A stretch of DNA of 64,000 nt from Streptomyces pseudovenezuelae (GTDB lineage Bacteria > Actinomycetota > Actinomycetes > Streptomycetales > Streptomycetaceae). Of the stretch, positions 8,275-15,881 are shown piece by piece. The notes under the pieces were generated by a model. It did no database searches and was not told where the DNA came from. It saw only the letters and a program-made list of their open reading frames with translations. The stretch is taken from NCBI RefSeq assembly GCF_001513955.1, contig NZ_KQ948144.1, positions 192,853 to 256,852 of the forward strand. Reading direction: 5' to 3'. The translations under genes and the position numbers were made by a program. Numbering within the stretch: the stretch's first letter is position 1; every line of letters starts with the position of its first letter.

Positions 8275-8829
8275 ATGGGTTCACTACGCCTCACTCTCTG
8301 TACCGCGGTCCTGGCCGTCGCCGCCCTCGCCCCGGCCGCGCAGGCGGCCCAGGCGGCCCAGGCGGCCCAGGCGGCGGACGGCGACGGTGTGTCGGTGACC
8401 CCGTCGACCCCCGCCCCCGGCGCCGATCTCACGCTCCGGGTGACCGGCTGCGCGGGCCGGACGGCCACCGCCGCCTCGGCCGCGTTCGTCGCGGACGCCC
8501 GGCTGACCGGGGCCGGCGGCAGTCTCGCCGGCGAGACCCGTGTCCGCTCCTCGGTCGAGCCCGGCCCCTACGACGTGCGGATCACCTGCGCCGACCTGGA
8601 GGTCAAGGGCAGGATCACCGTCGCGGCGGCGCAGGGCGGCACGGCCCCGGCGACCCCGGCCGCCCCCGTCGACGCCGGTGGCGGCTGGACCGCCACCCAT
8701 CTCTCCGCCATGGAGCCCCACGCCGTCGCGCCCGGAACCGGGCACGCGGTGACGGGCCTGGTGCTCGCCGGGGTCGCGGCGGTGGCCGTGGTGCTGCGCC
8801 GCAGCCGCCGGAGTTGCCGGACGGACTGA
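8275..8829 (+). CDS. secreted protein with C-terminal membrane anchor, sortase-linked
   Basis: A 184-residue exported protein. The signal peptide ends in a run of Ala-Gln-Ala repeats encoded by four copies of a 9-bp unit. The mature domain, about residues 35-120, has one Cys pair (TGCAGR, ITCADL). The C-terminus has APGTG, a hydrophobic segment (VTGLVLAGVAAVAVVL) and a basic tail RRSRRS, the layout of a sorting signal but with APGTG in place of LPxTG/LAxTG. The sortase gene starts 7 bp after its stop, so the two form an operon and this may be its dedicated substrate. No known family recognised. Confidence 0.75.
   Translation: MGSLRLTLCTAVLAVAALAPAAQAAQAAQAAQAADGDGVSVTPSTPAPGADLTLRVTGCAGRTATAASAAFVADARLTGAGGSLAGETRVRSSVEPGPYDVRITCADLEVKGRITVAAAQGGTAPATPAAPVDAGGGWTATHLSAMEPHAVAPGTGHAVTGLVLAGVAAVAVVLRRSRRSCRTD
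8341..8376 (+). repeat. four tandem copies of a 9-bp unit in a signal peptide
   Basis: CAGGCGGCC is repeated four times (the last copy ends in GCG), encoding repeated Gln-Ala-Ala exactly where signal peptidase would cut. Slippage here changes length in steps of three residues without a frameshift. Confidence 0.8.
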
Positions 8830-8835
8830 CCGGCG

Positions 8836-9537
8836 ATGTCCGACCGCTTCCTCGACCAGGACGGCGTCCCCGCCCTCGGCGGCCACACCTCCGGGACCGG
8901 ACGGCTGCTGACCGGCGTGACCTGGGCCGTGCTGCTGCTAGGGCTGTGGCTGTGGGGGTGCCAGGTCACGGACGTACGGCACGGCACGTCCGCGCCGGTC
9001 ACCGGTGACCTGGCCGCGGTCGGGCGCCCGCCCGGGGCCGTCGAACTGCCGCCCGCCGCACGGCCCCTGACGGGAGCGCGGCCGCAGCGCCTCGACATCC
9101 CGGACCTCAAGGTGCAGGCGCCCGTGGTGGCCCGCGGTCTGGACGGCCGGGGCGCCCTCGACCCACCGCCCTTCGACCAGCCCGGTGTCGTCGGCTGGTA
9201 CGCGGCCGGCGCGAAACCCGGGGCCGCCGGGACCGCGCTGATGGTGGGCCACGTCGACACCGAGACCCGGCCCGCTGTCTTCCACCGGCTCGGCACCCTG
9301 AGACCGGGCGAGACGGTCCGGGTGATCCGTGACGACGGCAGGGTCGCCGAGTTCACCGTCGACGACGTGCGCGTCCTCGACCGCGCGGGCTTCGACGCCC
9401 ACCAGGCCTACGGCCCGCGCCGGCCGGGCCGCGCCGAACTGCGCCTGATCACCTGCGGCGGCACCTTCGACCGGGCGAGCCGCAGCTACACGGCGAACGT
9501 GATCGTCTCGGCGTATCTGACCGGCACCGGCCTGTAG
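8836..9537 (+). CDS. class F sortase
   Basis: A 233-residue membrane-anchored transpeptidase that joins sorting-signal proteins to the cell wall. One N-terminal transmembrane segment (residues about 25-42) precedes the sortase beta-barrel. Catalytic residues are visible: H139 in MVGHVDT, C207 in LITCGG, and the Arg in the FDRASRSYTANVIV strand that follows. The short form with the His in GHVDT is typical of class F sortases of actinobacteria. It is translationally close to the upstream exported protein, its probable substrate; the LASTG protein at 6527 is another candidate. A strong terminator hairpin follows. Confidence 0.9.
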   Translation: MSDRFLDQDGVPALGGHTSGTGRLLTGVTWAVLLLGLWLWGCQVTDVRHGTSAPVTGDLAAVGRPPGAVELPPAARPLTGARPQRLDIPDLKVQAPVVARGLDGRGALDPPPFDQPGVVGWYAAGAKPGAAGTALMVGHVDTETRPAVFHRLGTLRPGETVRVIRDDGRVAEFTVDDVRVLDRAGFDAHQAYGPRRPGRAELRLITCGGTFDRASRSYTANVIVSAYLTGTGL

Positions 9538-9558
9538 GGCTCCCCTGGCCGTCACCTG

Positions 9559-9600
9559 GCCCGGTCGGCGACCCGCTCCCCCCGAAGCCGCCGACCGGGC
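9559..9600 (+). terminator. terminator behind the sortase gene
   Basis: GCCCGGTCGGCG (9559-9570) pairs perfectly with CGCCGACCGGGC (9589-9600) around an 18-nt loop, 22 bp after the stop codon. The stretch from here to 9809 holds nothing else I recognise. Confidence 0.7.
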
Positions 9601-9809
9601 TGGTCCTCGACCGCACGCGCGCGGGCTGCGGGAGTAACCCGGCGACGGCGCGGGAGGCCTGGAGGCTCGGTGGTGATCACTGCGGCCAGGGGCTGGGGCC
9701 GTAACCGTATGAGAAGACTCTAGAACGGATGAGCGCCCCGGCCTAGAGGCTGATGGACGCCAAGTCCCGTGCTGTGGCTCTCCGTCATACGCCCTGGTGG
9801 TCCAGTGTG

Positions 9810-10589
9810 CTACGCGGGCCCGTCGGCGCTCGGGCCGGTCTCCCGGCGCAGTTCGGCGTCGTCCGCGGCACCCTCGATGACCGCGCTCGCCACCCGGTCC
9901 AGGGGCAGCCGGTGGCGTCGGGCGTACTGCCGCAGCGCGATGAACGCCTGGTCGGCGGGGACGCTCCAGCGCTCGGCGAGCATCCCCTTCGCCTGCTCGA
10001 TGCGGACCCTGCTGGACAGGGCCTCCTGCAGCTGACCGGACAGGGTGCGGTAGCGGGCGTAGGTGTGACGGTTCTGCAGACCGAGGGCGGCGGCGTCGGC
10101 GAGGGCCTGGGCGACATGGAGCTCGGAGGTGACGTCGCCGGCCGGGGAGGTGTCGGGCAGCGTGGGCGCGAACACGTTGAGGGCGCCCAGCAGGCTCTCG
10201 CTGCGGCGCAGCGGGACCGCGAACGTGGTCACGATGTCGTGCCGCAGGGCCCTTTCGGTGAAGTCGGGCCAGCGGGCGGCCGCGTGGGCGACCCGTATGG
10301 AGACCGGCGGTACGGGCTGTCCCGAGCCGTAGCTGTCCAGGCAGGGACCGCCGCCGTGCTGCGCCTCCAGCAGATCCAGCGCCACCTGCTCGTGCCGGCT
10401 GCTGGCGGCCAGCGACACCGACCGGCCGCCGTCGATGAGCATCACCCCCGCCGCCCGCGCGTCGAGCAGTTCCACGCAGTGGTCGGAGACCCGTTGTAAG
10501 TACCGGGTGGCCTCGAAGCCCTCGACGAGGGTGTCCGCGGCCTCCACCAGTGCCGAGGCCAGCCGGATCTCCCTGGTGGCGTACCGCAT
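9810..10589 (-). CDS. GAF and ANTAR domain-containing protein
   Basis: A 259-residue cytoplasmic regulator. A GAF sensor domain occupies about residues 20-170 and includes the GGGPCLDSYGSGQ segment. The C-terminal ANTAR RNA-binding domain starts near residue 195 (LQEALSSRVRIEQAKGMLAERWSVPADQAFIALRQYAR). ANTAR proteins act by antitermination at paired hairpins in target mRNAs. ATG 10589 follows GGAGGAGAG. It diverges from the GH6 gene with 163 bp between. Target transcripts cannot be named from this window. Confidence 0.88.
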   Translation of the reverse strand: MRYATREIRLASALVEAADTLVEGFEATRYLQRVSDHCVELLDARAAGVMLIDGGRSVSLAASSRHEQVALDLLEAQHGGGPCLDSYGSGQPVPPVSIRVAHAAARWPDFTERALRHDIVTTFAVPLRRSESLLGALNVFAPTLPDTSPAGDVTSELHVAQALADAAALGLQNRHTYARYRTLSGQLQEALSSRVRIEQAKGMLAERWSVPADQAFIALRQYARRHRLPLDRVASAVIEGAADDAELRRETGPSADGPA

Positions 10590-10752
10590 CGCTGAGCACT
10601 CTCCTCCATCGACGAGCGCCCCCGTACGGCGCGCCCCTACCCCGACCTTCCAGGCTGTAACAGCTCCTGGACAAGGCTCCGGCGAGCTCGTGGGCGGCGC
10701 GAGCGGTGTGTCACGATTGAGACTTGCCACAGTGCACCCAGGGGGGAATTGG

Positions 10753-11793
10753 ATGTACGTCAGCAGGGGGGCCACGACGGCAGCCCGCGCACGGGCGTCC
10801 GCGGCGGTGCTGGGGGCGGCACTGCTGCTCGCCGCGTGTTCGTCGTCGGAGGATCCGAAGCAGGAGGGCGACGGCGACAAGGCCGGCGCCGGGATCACCC
10901 AGCAGCCCAAGGAGGCCGACCCGTTCTGGGTCAACCCGGACGGCAACGCGGCCAAGCAGGTCGCGGCGTACCGGAAGAGCGGCAAGGACGACGAGGCCGG
11001 ACAGATCCGCAAGATCGCCCAGCAGCCGACCGGCGAGTGGATCGGCCCGGAGAACCCGGAGCAGGAGGCGCGCGGCTTCACCGAGGCCGCGGACAAGGCC
11101 GGCCGTACGGCCCTTCTCGTGCTCTACAACATCCCGCACCGCGACTGCGGCCAGTACTCCCAGGGCGGTGCCGCCGACGGCAACGCCTACCGGACCTGGA
11201 TCGACGGTGTGGCCGCCGGCATCGGCGACCGCTCGGCGACGGTGATCCTCGAACCGGACGCCGTCCTGCACCTGGTCGACGGCTGCACCAAGGACGAGTT
11301 CCACGAGGAGCGCTACGACCTGCTCACCGGCGCCGTCGAGAAGCTCAAGTCCCTGAAGAACACGAAGGTCTACCTGGACGCGGGCAACGCGGGCTGGGGC
11401 CACCCCGACCAGATCTTCGAACCCCTGAAGTGGGCGGGCGTCGCCAAGGCCGACGGCTTCTCGGTGAACGTCTCCAACTTCTACTCCACCAAGGACTCCA
11501 TCACCTACGGCAAGCAGCTCTCCGCGAAGGTCGGCAACAAACACTTCGTCATCGACACCAGCCGCAACGGCAACGGCCCGTACAAGGACGGCGACGAGAA
11601 CGAACGCTGGTGCAACCCGCCGGGCAGGGCGCTGGGGGAGACGCCGACCATAAAGACGGCGGACCCGCTGGTGGACGCCTACCTCTGGGTCAAACGCCCA
11701 GGAGAGTCGGACGGCGAATGCAAGGGCGGCCCGAAGGCGGGCCAATGGTGGGCCGACTACGCGTTGAAGCTGGCGCGGGGTTCGGGCACCTAG
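10753..11793 (+). CDS. glycoside hydrolase family 6 (endoglucanase/cellobiohydrolase) lipoprotein
   Basis: A 346-residue extracytoplasmic beta-1,4-glucanase. The signal peptide ends in the lipobox LLAAC (C29), so it should be tethered to the membrane surface rather than released. GH6 signatures: YNIPHRDCGQYSQGGA with the catalytic acid D131, VILEPDAV with D169, and a C-terminal WVKRPGESDG loop. There is no cellulose-binding module. In S. lividans and S. coelicolor a GH6 enzyme (often called CslZ) sits beside cslA-glxA; here it is separated from them by a TetR/SDR/NTF2 cassette. It probably trims the CslA glycan rather than digesting external cellulose. Confidence 0.88.
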   Translation: MYVSRGATTAARARASAAVLGAALLLAACSSSEDPKQEGDGDKAGAGITQQPKEADPFWVNPDGNAAKQVAAYRKSGKDDEAGQIRKIAQQPTGEWIGPENPEQEARGFTEAADKAGRTALLVLYNIPHRDCGQYSQGGAADGNAYRTWIDGVAAGIGDRSATVILEPDAVLHLVDGCTKDEFHEERYDLLTGAVEKLKSLKNTKVYLDAGNAGWGHPDQIFEPLKWAGVAKADGFSVNVSNFYSTKDSITYGKQLSAKVGNKHFVIDTSRNGNGPYKDGDENERWCNPPGRALGETPTIKTADPLVDAYLWVKRPGESDGECKGGPKAGQWWADYALKLARGSGT

Positions 11794-11889
11794 GCTGCAT
11801 CGCTCCGACGTCTCGGTCAGTTGCTCGGAGGTGTCCGTCCGTCGGCATGGCGCTCGCACACCACCCCGTCCCGCTCTCCGTCGTACAAG

Positions 11890-12501
11890 TCAGGCGCTCA
11901 CCTGTGCGTGCGGCCGGGGCACCGCCTGCAGGGCGATGTCGACGGTGGTGTGGAGGGCCGCACGGGTCGCGCCGGCGGCCGCGTGTACGGCATTGCCTTC
12001 GCTGACGACCATGACATAGCGGGCAAGGGCGTGCGGGTCGGTCCCCGCGGGCAGGTCGCCCTCCTCGACGGCGCGGGCCAGACGCTGCGCGAGGGCGTGC
12101 TCGCCGGCGAGGCGGCTGTCGGCCAGGAACCGGGCGATGCGGCCGCTGTCTCCGCCCTCGGCCAGGCCGCCCTGCACGGACAGGCATCCGGAGGGGCGGT
12201 CGGGGCGGGTGAGTGCGTCGGCGTTGGCACGGAGGAAGGATTGGATGACCGCATAGGCGGTCGGCTCCGCGAGAGCCTCGCGGGCGTAGGCCATGTCCGC
12301 CTCGGCGTAGCGGGCGACGGCGCGGTGGAAGAGCTGCTCCTTGTTGCCGAACGCCGCGTACATGCTCGTGCGGTTGATGCCCATCGCCTCGGTGAGGTCG
12401 GTGAGCGACGCGCCGTCGTAGCCCTGGCGCCAGAAGACCTCCACCGCACGGTCCAGCGCGGCCTCCACGTCGAAGCCGCGGGGTCTGCCGCGTACCGCCA
12501 T
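11890..12501 (-). CDS. TetR/AcrR-family transcriptional regulator
   Basis: A 203-residue repressor. The N-terminal helix-turn-helix (about residues 10-55) contains YDGASLTDLTEAMGINRTSMYAAFGNKEQLF. The C-terminal ligand domain resembles the YxaF/LmrA-type group, with Cys in PSGCLSVQGGLAEG. It diverges from an SDR gene. The region between them carries two copies of the same 14-bp palindrome, one next to this gene's start, indicating autoregulation and control of the SDR gene. Ligand unknown; an organic toxicant or a carbonyl compound is usual for such pairs. Confidence 0.9.
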   Translation of the reverse strand: MAVRGRPRGFDVEAALDRAVEVFWRQGYDGASLTDLTEAMGINRTSMYAAFGNKEQLFHRAVARYAEADMAYAREALAEPTAYAVIQSFLRANADALTRPDRPSGCLSVQGGLAEGGDSGRIARFLADSRLAGEHALAQRLARAVEEGDLPAGTDPHALARYVMVVSEGNAVHAAAGATRAALHTTVDIALQAVPRPHAQVSA

Positions 12502-12531
12502 GAAGCCCTCCTGTGTCGGCTCCCGAAATTT

Positions 12532-12545
12532 TAACCGAGCGGTAC
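12532..12545. promoter_or_regulatory. TetR operator, copy 1
   Basis: TAACCGAGCGGTAC matches copy 2 at 12593 in 12 of 14 positions. It starts 31 bp upstream of the TetR start codon, where it would block the regulator's own promoter. Confidence 0.65.
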
Positions 12546-12592
12546 GGAATAGCTGCCCCGGTGTCGCGGTTCTCCACGGATGAACGACTTGA

Positions 12593-12606
12593 GTACCGAG
12601 CGGTAC
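12593..12606. promoter_or_regulatory. TetR operator, copy 2
   Basis: GTACCGAGCGGTAC is a perfect palindrome (GTACCG, AG, CGGTAC), 18 bp before the SDR start codon. The centre-to-centre distance to copy 1 is 61 bp. Confidence 0.7.
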
Positions 12607-12624
12607 AGAAATGGAGAACCCCTC

Positions 12625-13371
12625 ATGGGTCAGCTCGACGGCAAGACCGCCCTCGTCACCGGTGCCACGTCCGGCATCGGCCTGGCCGCCGCACGACGGC
12701 TCGCTGCGGAAGGCGCCCAGGTCTTCCTCACCGGCCGCCGGCAGCAGGCGCTCGACGAGGCGGTGGCCTCCATCGGCGACCGCGCCAAGGGAGTACGAGC
12801 CGATGTCGCCGACCTCGGCGACCTCGACCGCCTCTTCGACCAGATCCAGCGGCACGGCAGCCTCGACATCGTCTTCGCCAACGCGGGCGGCGGAGAGTTC
12901 GCGGCCCTGCCCGACATCACCTGGGACCACTACGCCGACACCTTCAACACCAACGTCGCGGGCACCCTGTTCACCGTGCAGAAGGCGCTCCCGCTGCTCC
13001 GCCCGGGCGCGTCGGTCATCCTGACCAGTTCCAACATCGACACCAAGGGCGCTGCCTCGTTCAGCGTCTACGCCGCGACCAAGGCCGCGCTGCGCTCCCT
13101 GACCCGCAGCTGGGCGGCGGAACTCGTCACCCGCGGCATCCGCGTCAACAGCATCGCCCCCGGCCCGATCGAGACGCCCGGCCTCAGCGGTCTCGCGGGC
13201 ACCCCCGAGGCTGCCGAACAGCTGCTTGAGGGCCTCGCCGCCGGCGTCCCCATGCAGCGTCTCGGCCGCCCGGAGGAGATCGCCGAGACGGTCCTCTTCC
13301 TCGCCGGTGAGGCCAGCAGCTACATGACCGGTGCCGAGATATACGTCGACGGCGGCGCAAGCCAGATCTGA
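12625..13371 (+). CDS. short-chain dehydrogenase/reductase (SDR)
   Basis: A 248-residue classical SDR that interconverts a carbonyl and an alcohol with NAD(P)H. TGATSGIG (12-19) is the nucleotide-binding motif, NAG is at 86-88, the catalytic Ser is in ILTSSN (135/136) and YxxxK is Y149-K153. The C-terminal YVDGG is typical. Arg residues after the second strand (TGRR) favour NADP. ATG 12625 follows GGAGA; an upstream in-frame ATG at 12580 lies before the operator and is less likely. It is controlled by the divergent TetR gene, and the NTF2-like gene behind it may share its transcript. Confidence 0.9.
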   Translation: MGQLDGKTALVTGATSGIGLAAARRLAAEGAQVFLTGRRQQALDEAVASIGDRAKGVRADVADLGDLDRLFDQIQRHGSLDIVFANAGGGEFAALPDITWDHYADTFNTNVAGTLFTVQKALPLLRPGASVILTSSNIDTKGAASFSVYAATKAALRSLTRSWAAELVTRGIRVNSIAPGPIETPGLSGLAGTPEAAEQLLEGLAAGVPMQRLGRPEEIAETVLFLAGEASSYMTGAEIYVDGGASQI

Positions 13372-13489
13372 CCAGCACCACAGCCGCCCATCCCCCTCCA
13401 CACACCTGACACGAGCGCACGGGACGGCCTGCCGAGCTCTGCCGAGCCGGCCGGTCGCCCCTGCCGCTCCGGACACCCTTGAAGGCCCC

Positions 13490-13843
13490 ATGCGCAACGT
13501 GACCGACCTGCTCGCGGCCAACCTGCACGAAGTCTTCGGCAACCGCGACGCCGCAACCCGCCGCGCGGCCATCGACCGCATCTACACCGAGGACGTCGTC
13601 TTCACCGATCCGGAGGGCGCCACCACCGGACGCGACGCCATCGCGGACAAGGCCGCCGCTCTTCTTGCCGACGCCCCCGCCGACTTCGAGTTCACCGAGG
13701 ACGGTCGGCGCTACGCCGGCCCCCGCACCGGAGCACTCGCCTGGGCCTTCGGTCCGCCCGGCAGGCCCGCCGTCCGCGGGATCGACGTCATCACCGTCCG
13801 CGACGGAAGGATTGCCGCCATCATGACGATGTTCACCGCCTGA
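13490..13843 (+). CDS. nuclear transport factor 2-like (SnoaL-type) protein
   Basis: A 117-residue single-domain protein with the NTF2-like cone fold: an N-terminal helix, the RIYTEDVVFTDPEG strand, a central GRDAI turn and the terminal VRGIDVITVRDGRIAAIMTMFTA strands. Such proteins are small enzymes (isomerases, hydrolases, cyclases) or binding domains. It follows the SDR gene by 118 bp in the same direction and probably belongs to the TetR-controlled unit, perhaps acting on the same carbonyl compound. The start is weakly supported because no good Shine-Dalgarno precedes it. Confidence 0.75.
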   Translation: MRNVTDLLAANLHEVFGNRDAATRRAAIDRIYTEDVVFTDPEGATTGRDAIADKAAALLADAPADFEFTEDGRRYAGPRTGALAWAFGPPGRPAVRGIDVITVRDGRIAAIMTMFTA

Positions 13844-13878
13844 CCACCGGCACGGTGCGATGTGACGGGACACGCCCC

Positions 13879-13905
13879 AGGGTGCGGGGAACCGCGCGAC
13901 AAGCC
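13879..13905 (+). repeat. dispersed Streptomyces intergenic repeat, copy 2
   Basis: Reads AGGGTGCGGGGAACCGCGCG then ACAAGCC, a diverged form of the repeat at 1891-1920. Confidence 0.5.
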
Positions 13906-13907
13906 GC

Positions 13908-13945
13908 AGCGCTCCCGCACCCGAAGGGCGACCTGCGGGAGCGCT
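13908..13945. terminator. bidirectional terminator between convergent genes
   Basis: AGCGCTCCCGCA (13908-13919) pairs perfectly with TGCGGGAGCGCT (13934-13945) around a 14-nt loop. It lies between the NTF2-like gene and glxA, which converge; its right arm touches the glxA stop codon. Confidence 0.65.
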
Positions 13946-15881
13946 ACGGCACCCGAACCCACTGAGCCTTGCTCGGCGTCCCCTGGTCGTCGTCGACGAA
14001 CAGCATGTACCACCCCGACTGCACCAGGTTCTTGTTCTCCGGCACGGTCACCTTCACCTTGTCCCCGGACACCGTGAACTTCAGCTCGACGGACCGCTGA
14101 TCCACATCGGTCACATGAGTCGACGCACTGGGCCGGATCAAGCGCACCTTCTTGATCACGGAAGCCTGCGGAGAGGTGAACGTCCCCGAGGCCCCCCGGG
14201 CGATCGTCTGCGGCCCCCCGGACAGCGAGGGCCGGGAGTCCCGGTACAGGTAGGGCGGCGTGTAGATCTCGATCCGCTGCTCGAAGACACCCGGCTTGGT
14301 GTTCGCCTTGTCCCCGTACAACGAGTCCGACCCGAAGAACATCACCCGCCCGTCCGGCAGCAGCAGCGACCCGGAGTGGTAGTTGCGCCCCACCAGCGGA
14401 TCGGCCACCGACTCGAAGGTGTTGGTGTCCGGGTGGTACAGCCGGGCCTGATGGATGTTGGAGTCACCGCGCCCGCGATAGTCCTCCGACCCGCCGGACA
14501 CCAGCACGGTGTCGTCGGGAAGGATCGACGCCTGCGGATACCGCGTCCCCTTCTCCAGCGTCGGCCCGTCCACGAACTTCGGGCTGTCCGCCTTCATGTC
14601 CACGATCCGCGTCCGGTTGCTGGACAGCTTGGACTCGCCGACCCCGCCGCCCCCGATCACCATGAACTTCTCGTCCTGCGCCGGAGGCAGTAGCACGGTC
14701 CCGGAGGTCTCCATCCTGTCGGCGTCGCTGAGCCCCGGGATCTTGGTGAACTTGTTGGTGTCCACGTCCCAGATCCCCGGCACCCGCCCGACGTTGTCCG
14801 GCCCGTACCCCGCGTTCGACCCCGAGTAGAAGACCTTGCCGTTCTGCATGAGGAACAGCGCGGGATACGTCGGGAACTGGCGGACCTTCGAGAGGTACGT
14901 CCACTTCCTGGTCTTCGGGTCGAAGACCTCGTTCTTGCCGGGGACCAGCTGCCCGATGTCGTCGAGCCCGGAGACGCTGAGGATCTTCCCGTCGCTCAGG
15001 GTCGTGAGCGTCGGATACCAGCGGGCCTCCTTCATCGGGTCGACCTTGATGTACTTCTCGGCCACCGGATCGAACTCGAAGGCGTCCCGGATCCCCTGGA
15101 AGTCCTTCTTGTCGAGCGCGAGCTTCTGCGCGATGCCGTAGGTGTTGCGCGCGTCCGTCCCGGTCAGACCCTGGATCCGGTAGTTGTCCTGCGTACCGGT
15201 CTCGTACTTGGCGCCGCTCTTCTGCGCCTCGACGTAGATCCGCCCGAGCCCGGGGTTGTTGCGCAGGAACTTCCCGGTCGTCTTGTCGAAGACCTTCGTG
15301 GCCCGCTCCACGACGACCGGGTCCTTGGACACGAACGTCCTGCCGTTCTCCTTGCCGGTGAACTTGGTGCCCGCCGGCAGGGTGATCGGACGGTCCGGGT
15401 TCTCGTTGTGGACGATCATCAGGCCGCCGGCCTTGGTGACGTCACCCTTGAGCTTCTCGTACCGCTTGGTGCCGCCGGCGATCAGCAGATTGCCGTTCGC
15501 GAGCTGGGTGTGCCCGGTGCAGAACAGGTCGCTCGGGGTCGGCACCTTCTTGATGGTGCCCTTGACCGGGTCCCAGATCCTGGTGTCGAACCTCTTCGCG
15601 TCGAAGTTGTCCTGGTTGTTGCCGGAGCCCGCCACCAACAGCACCTTCCCGGTGCGCAGCAGCGCCGCGTGGATGGTGTTCTGCCGGTACTTCTCGGGGA
15701 AGTCGACGATCTCCCACTTGCCGTTCTCGGCTTTGTACTCGGGCTTGTCGATCTTGTACTGGTGGTATTTCGCCGTCCCGAAGCGGTACAGCCACGGGCC
15801 GTTCATCCCGGCCAGCGCGAGCACCACCGCCGTACCGATCGCGAGTCGACGGGCGCGGCGGCGGCCTGCACGGTCGTTCAT
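13944..15881 (-). CDS. glxA: GlxA, mononuclear copper-radical oxidase (galactose-oxidase-like)
   Basis: A 645-residue extracellular, membrane-anchored oxidase. The N-terminal segment with Arg-rich start and residues 13-28 hydrophobic is an uncleaved or Tat-like anchor. A kelch beta-propeller and a C-terminal Ig-like domain follow. All copper-radical residues align with galactose oxidase: C121 in LFCTGH (cross-link partner), W288-Y289 in RWYPT, Y501-H502 in RNYHSG and H589 in STHVTD. GlxA acts on the glycan made by CslA at hyphal tips and is needed for aerial growth in S. lividans. Its start overlaps the cslA stop by 4 bp (ATGA), so the two are co-translated. Length matches the S. lividans protein. 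Confidence 0.95.
   Translation of the reverse strand: MNDRAGRRRARRLAIGTAVVLALAGMNGPWLYRFGTAKYHQYKIDKPEYKAENGKWEIVDFPEKYRQNTIHAALLRTGKVLLVAGSGNNQDNFDAKRFDTRIWDPVKGTIKKVPTPSDLFCTGHTQLANGNLLIAGGTKRYEKLKGDVTKAGGLMIVHNENPDRPITLPAGTKFTGKENGRTFVSKDPVVVERATKVFDKTTGKFLRNNPGLGRIYVEAQKSGAKYETGTQDNYRIQGLTGTDARNTYGIAQKLALDKKDFQGIRDAFEFDPVAEKYIKVDPMKEARWYPTLTTLSDGKILSVSGLDDIGQLVPGKNEVFDPKTRKWTYLSKVRQFPTYPALFLMQNGKVFYSGSNAGYGPDNVGRVPGIWDVDTNKFTKIPGLSDADRMETSGTVLLPPAQDEKFMVIGGGGVGESKLSSNRTRIVDMKADSPKFVDGPTLEKGTRYPQASILPDDTVLVSGGSEDYRGRGDSNIHQARLYHPDTNTFESVADPLVGRNYHSGSLLLPDGRVMFFGSDSLYGDKANTKPGVFEQRIEIYTPPYLYRDSRPSLSGGPQTIARGASGTFTSPQASVIKKVRLIRPSASTHVTDVDQRSVELKFTVSGDKVKVTVPENKNLVQSGWYMLFVDDDQGTPSKAQWVRVP

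Noticed and set aside
13934..13948. A CebR-like box in the 3' end of glxA
   Set aside because: GGGAGCGCT matches only part of the consensus and belongs to a perfect terminator stem.
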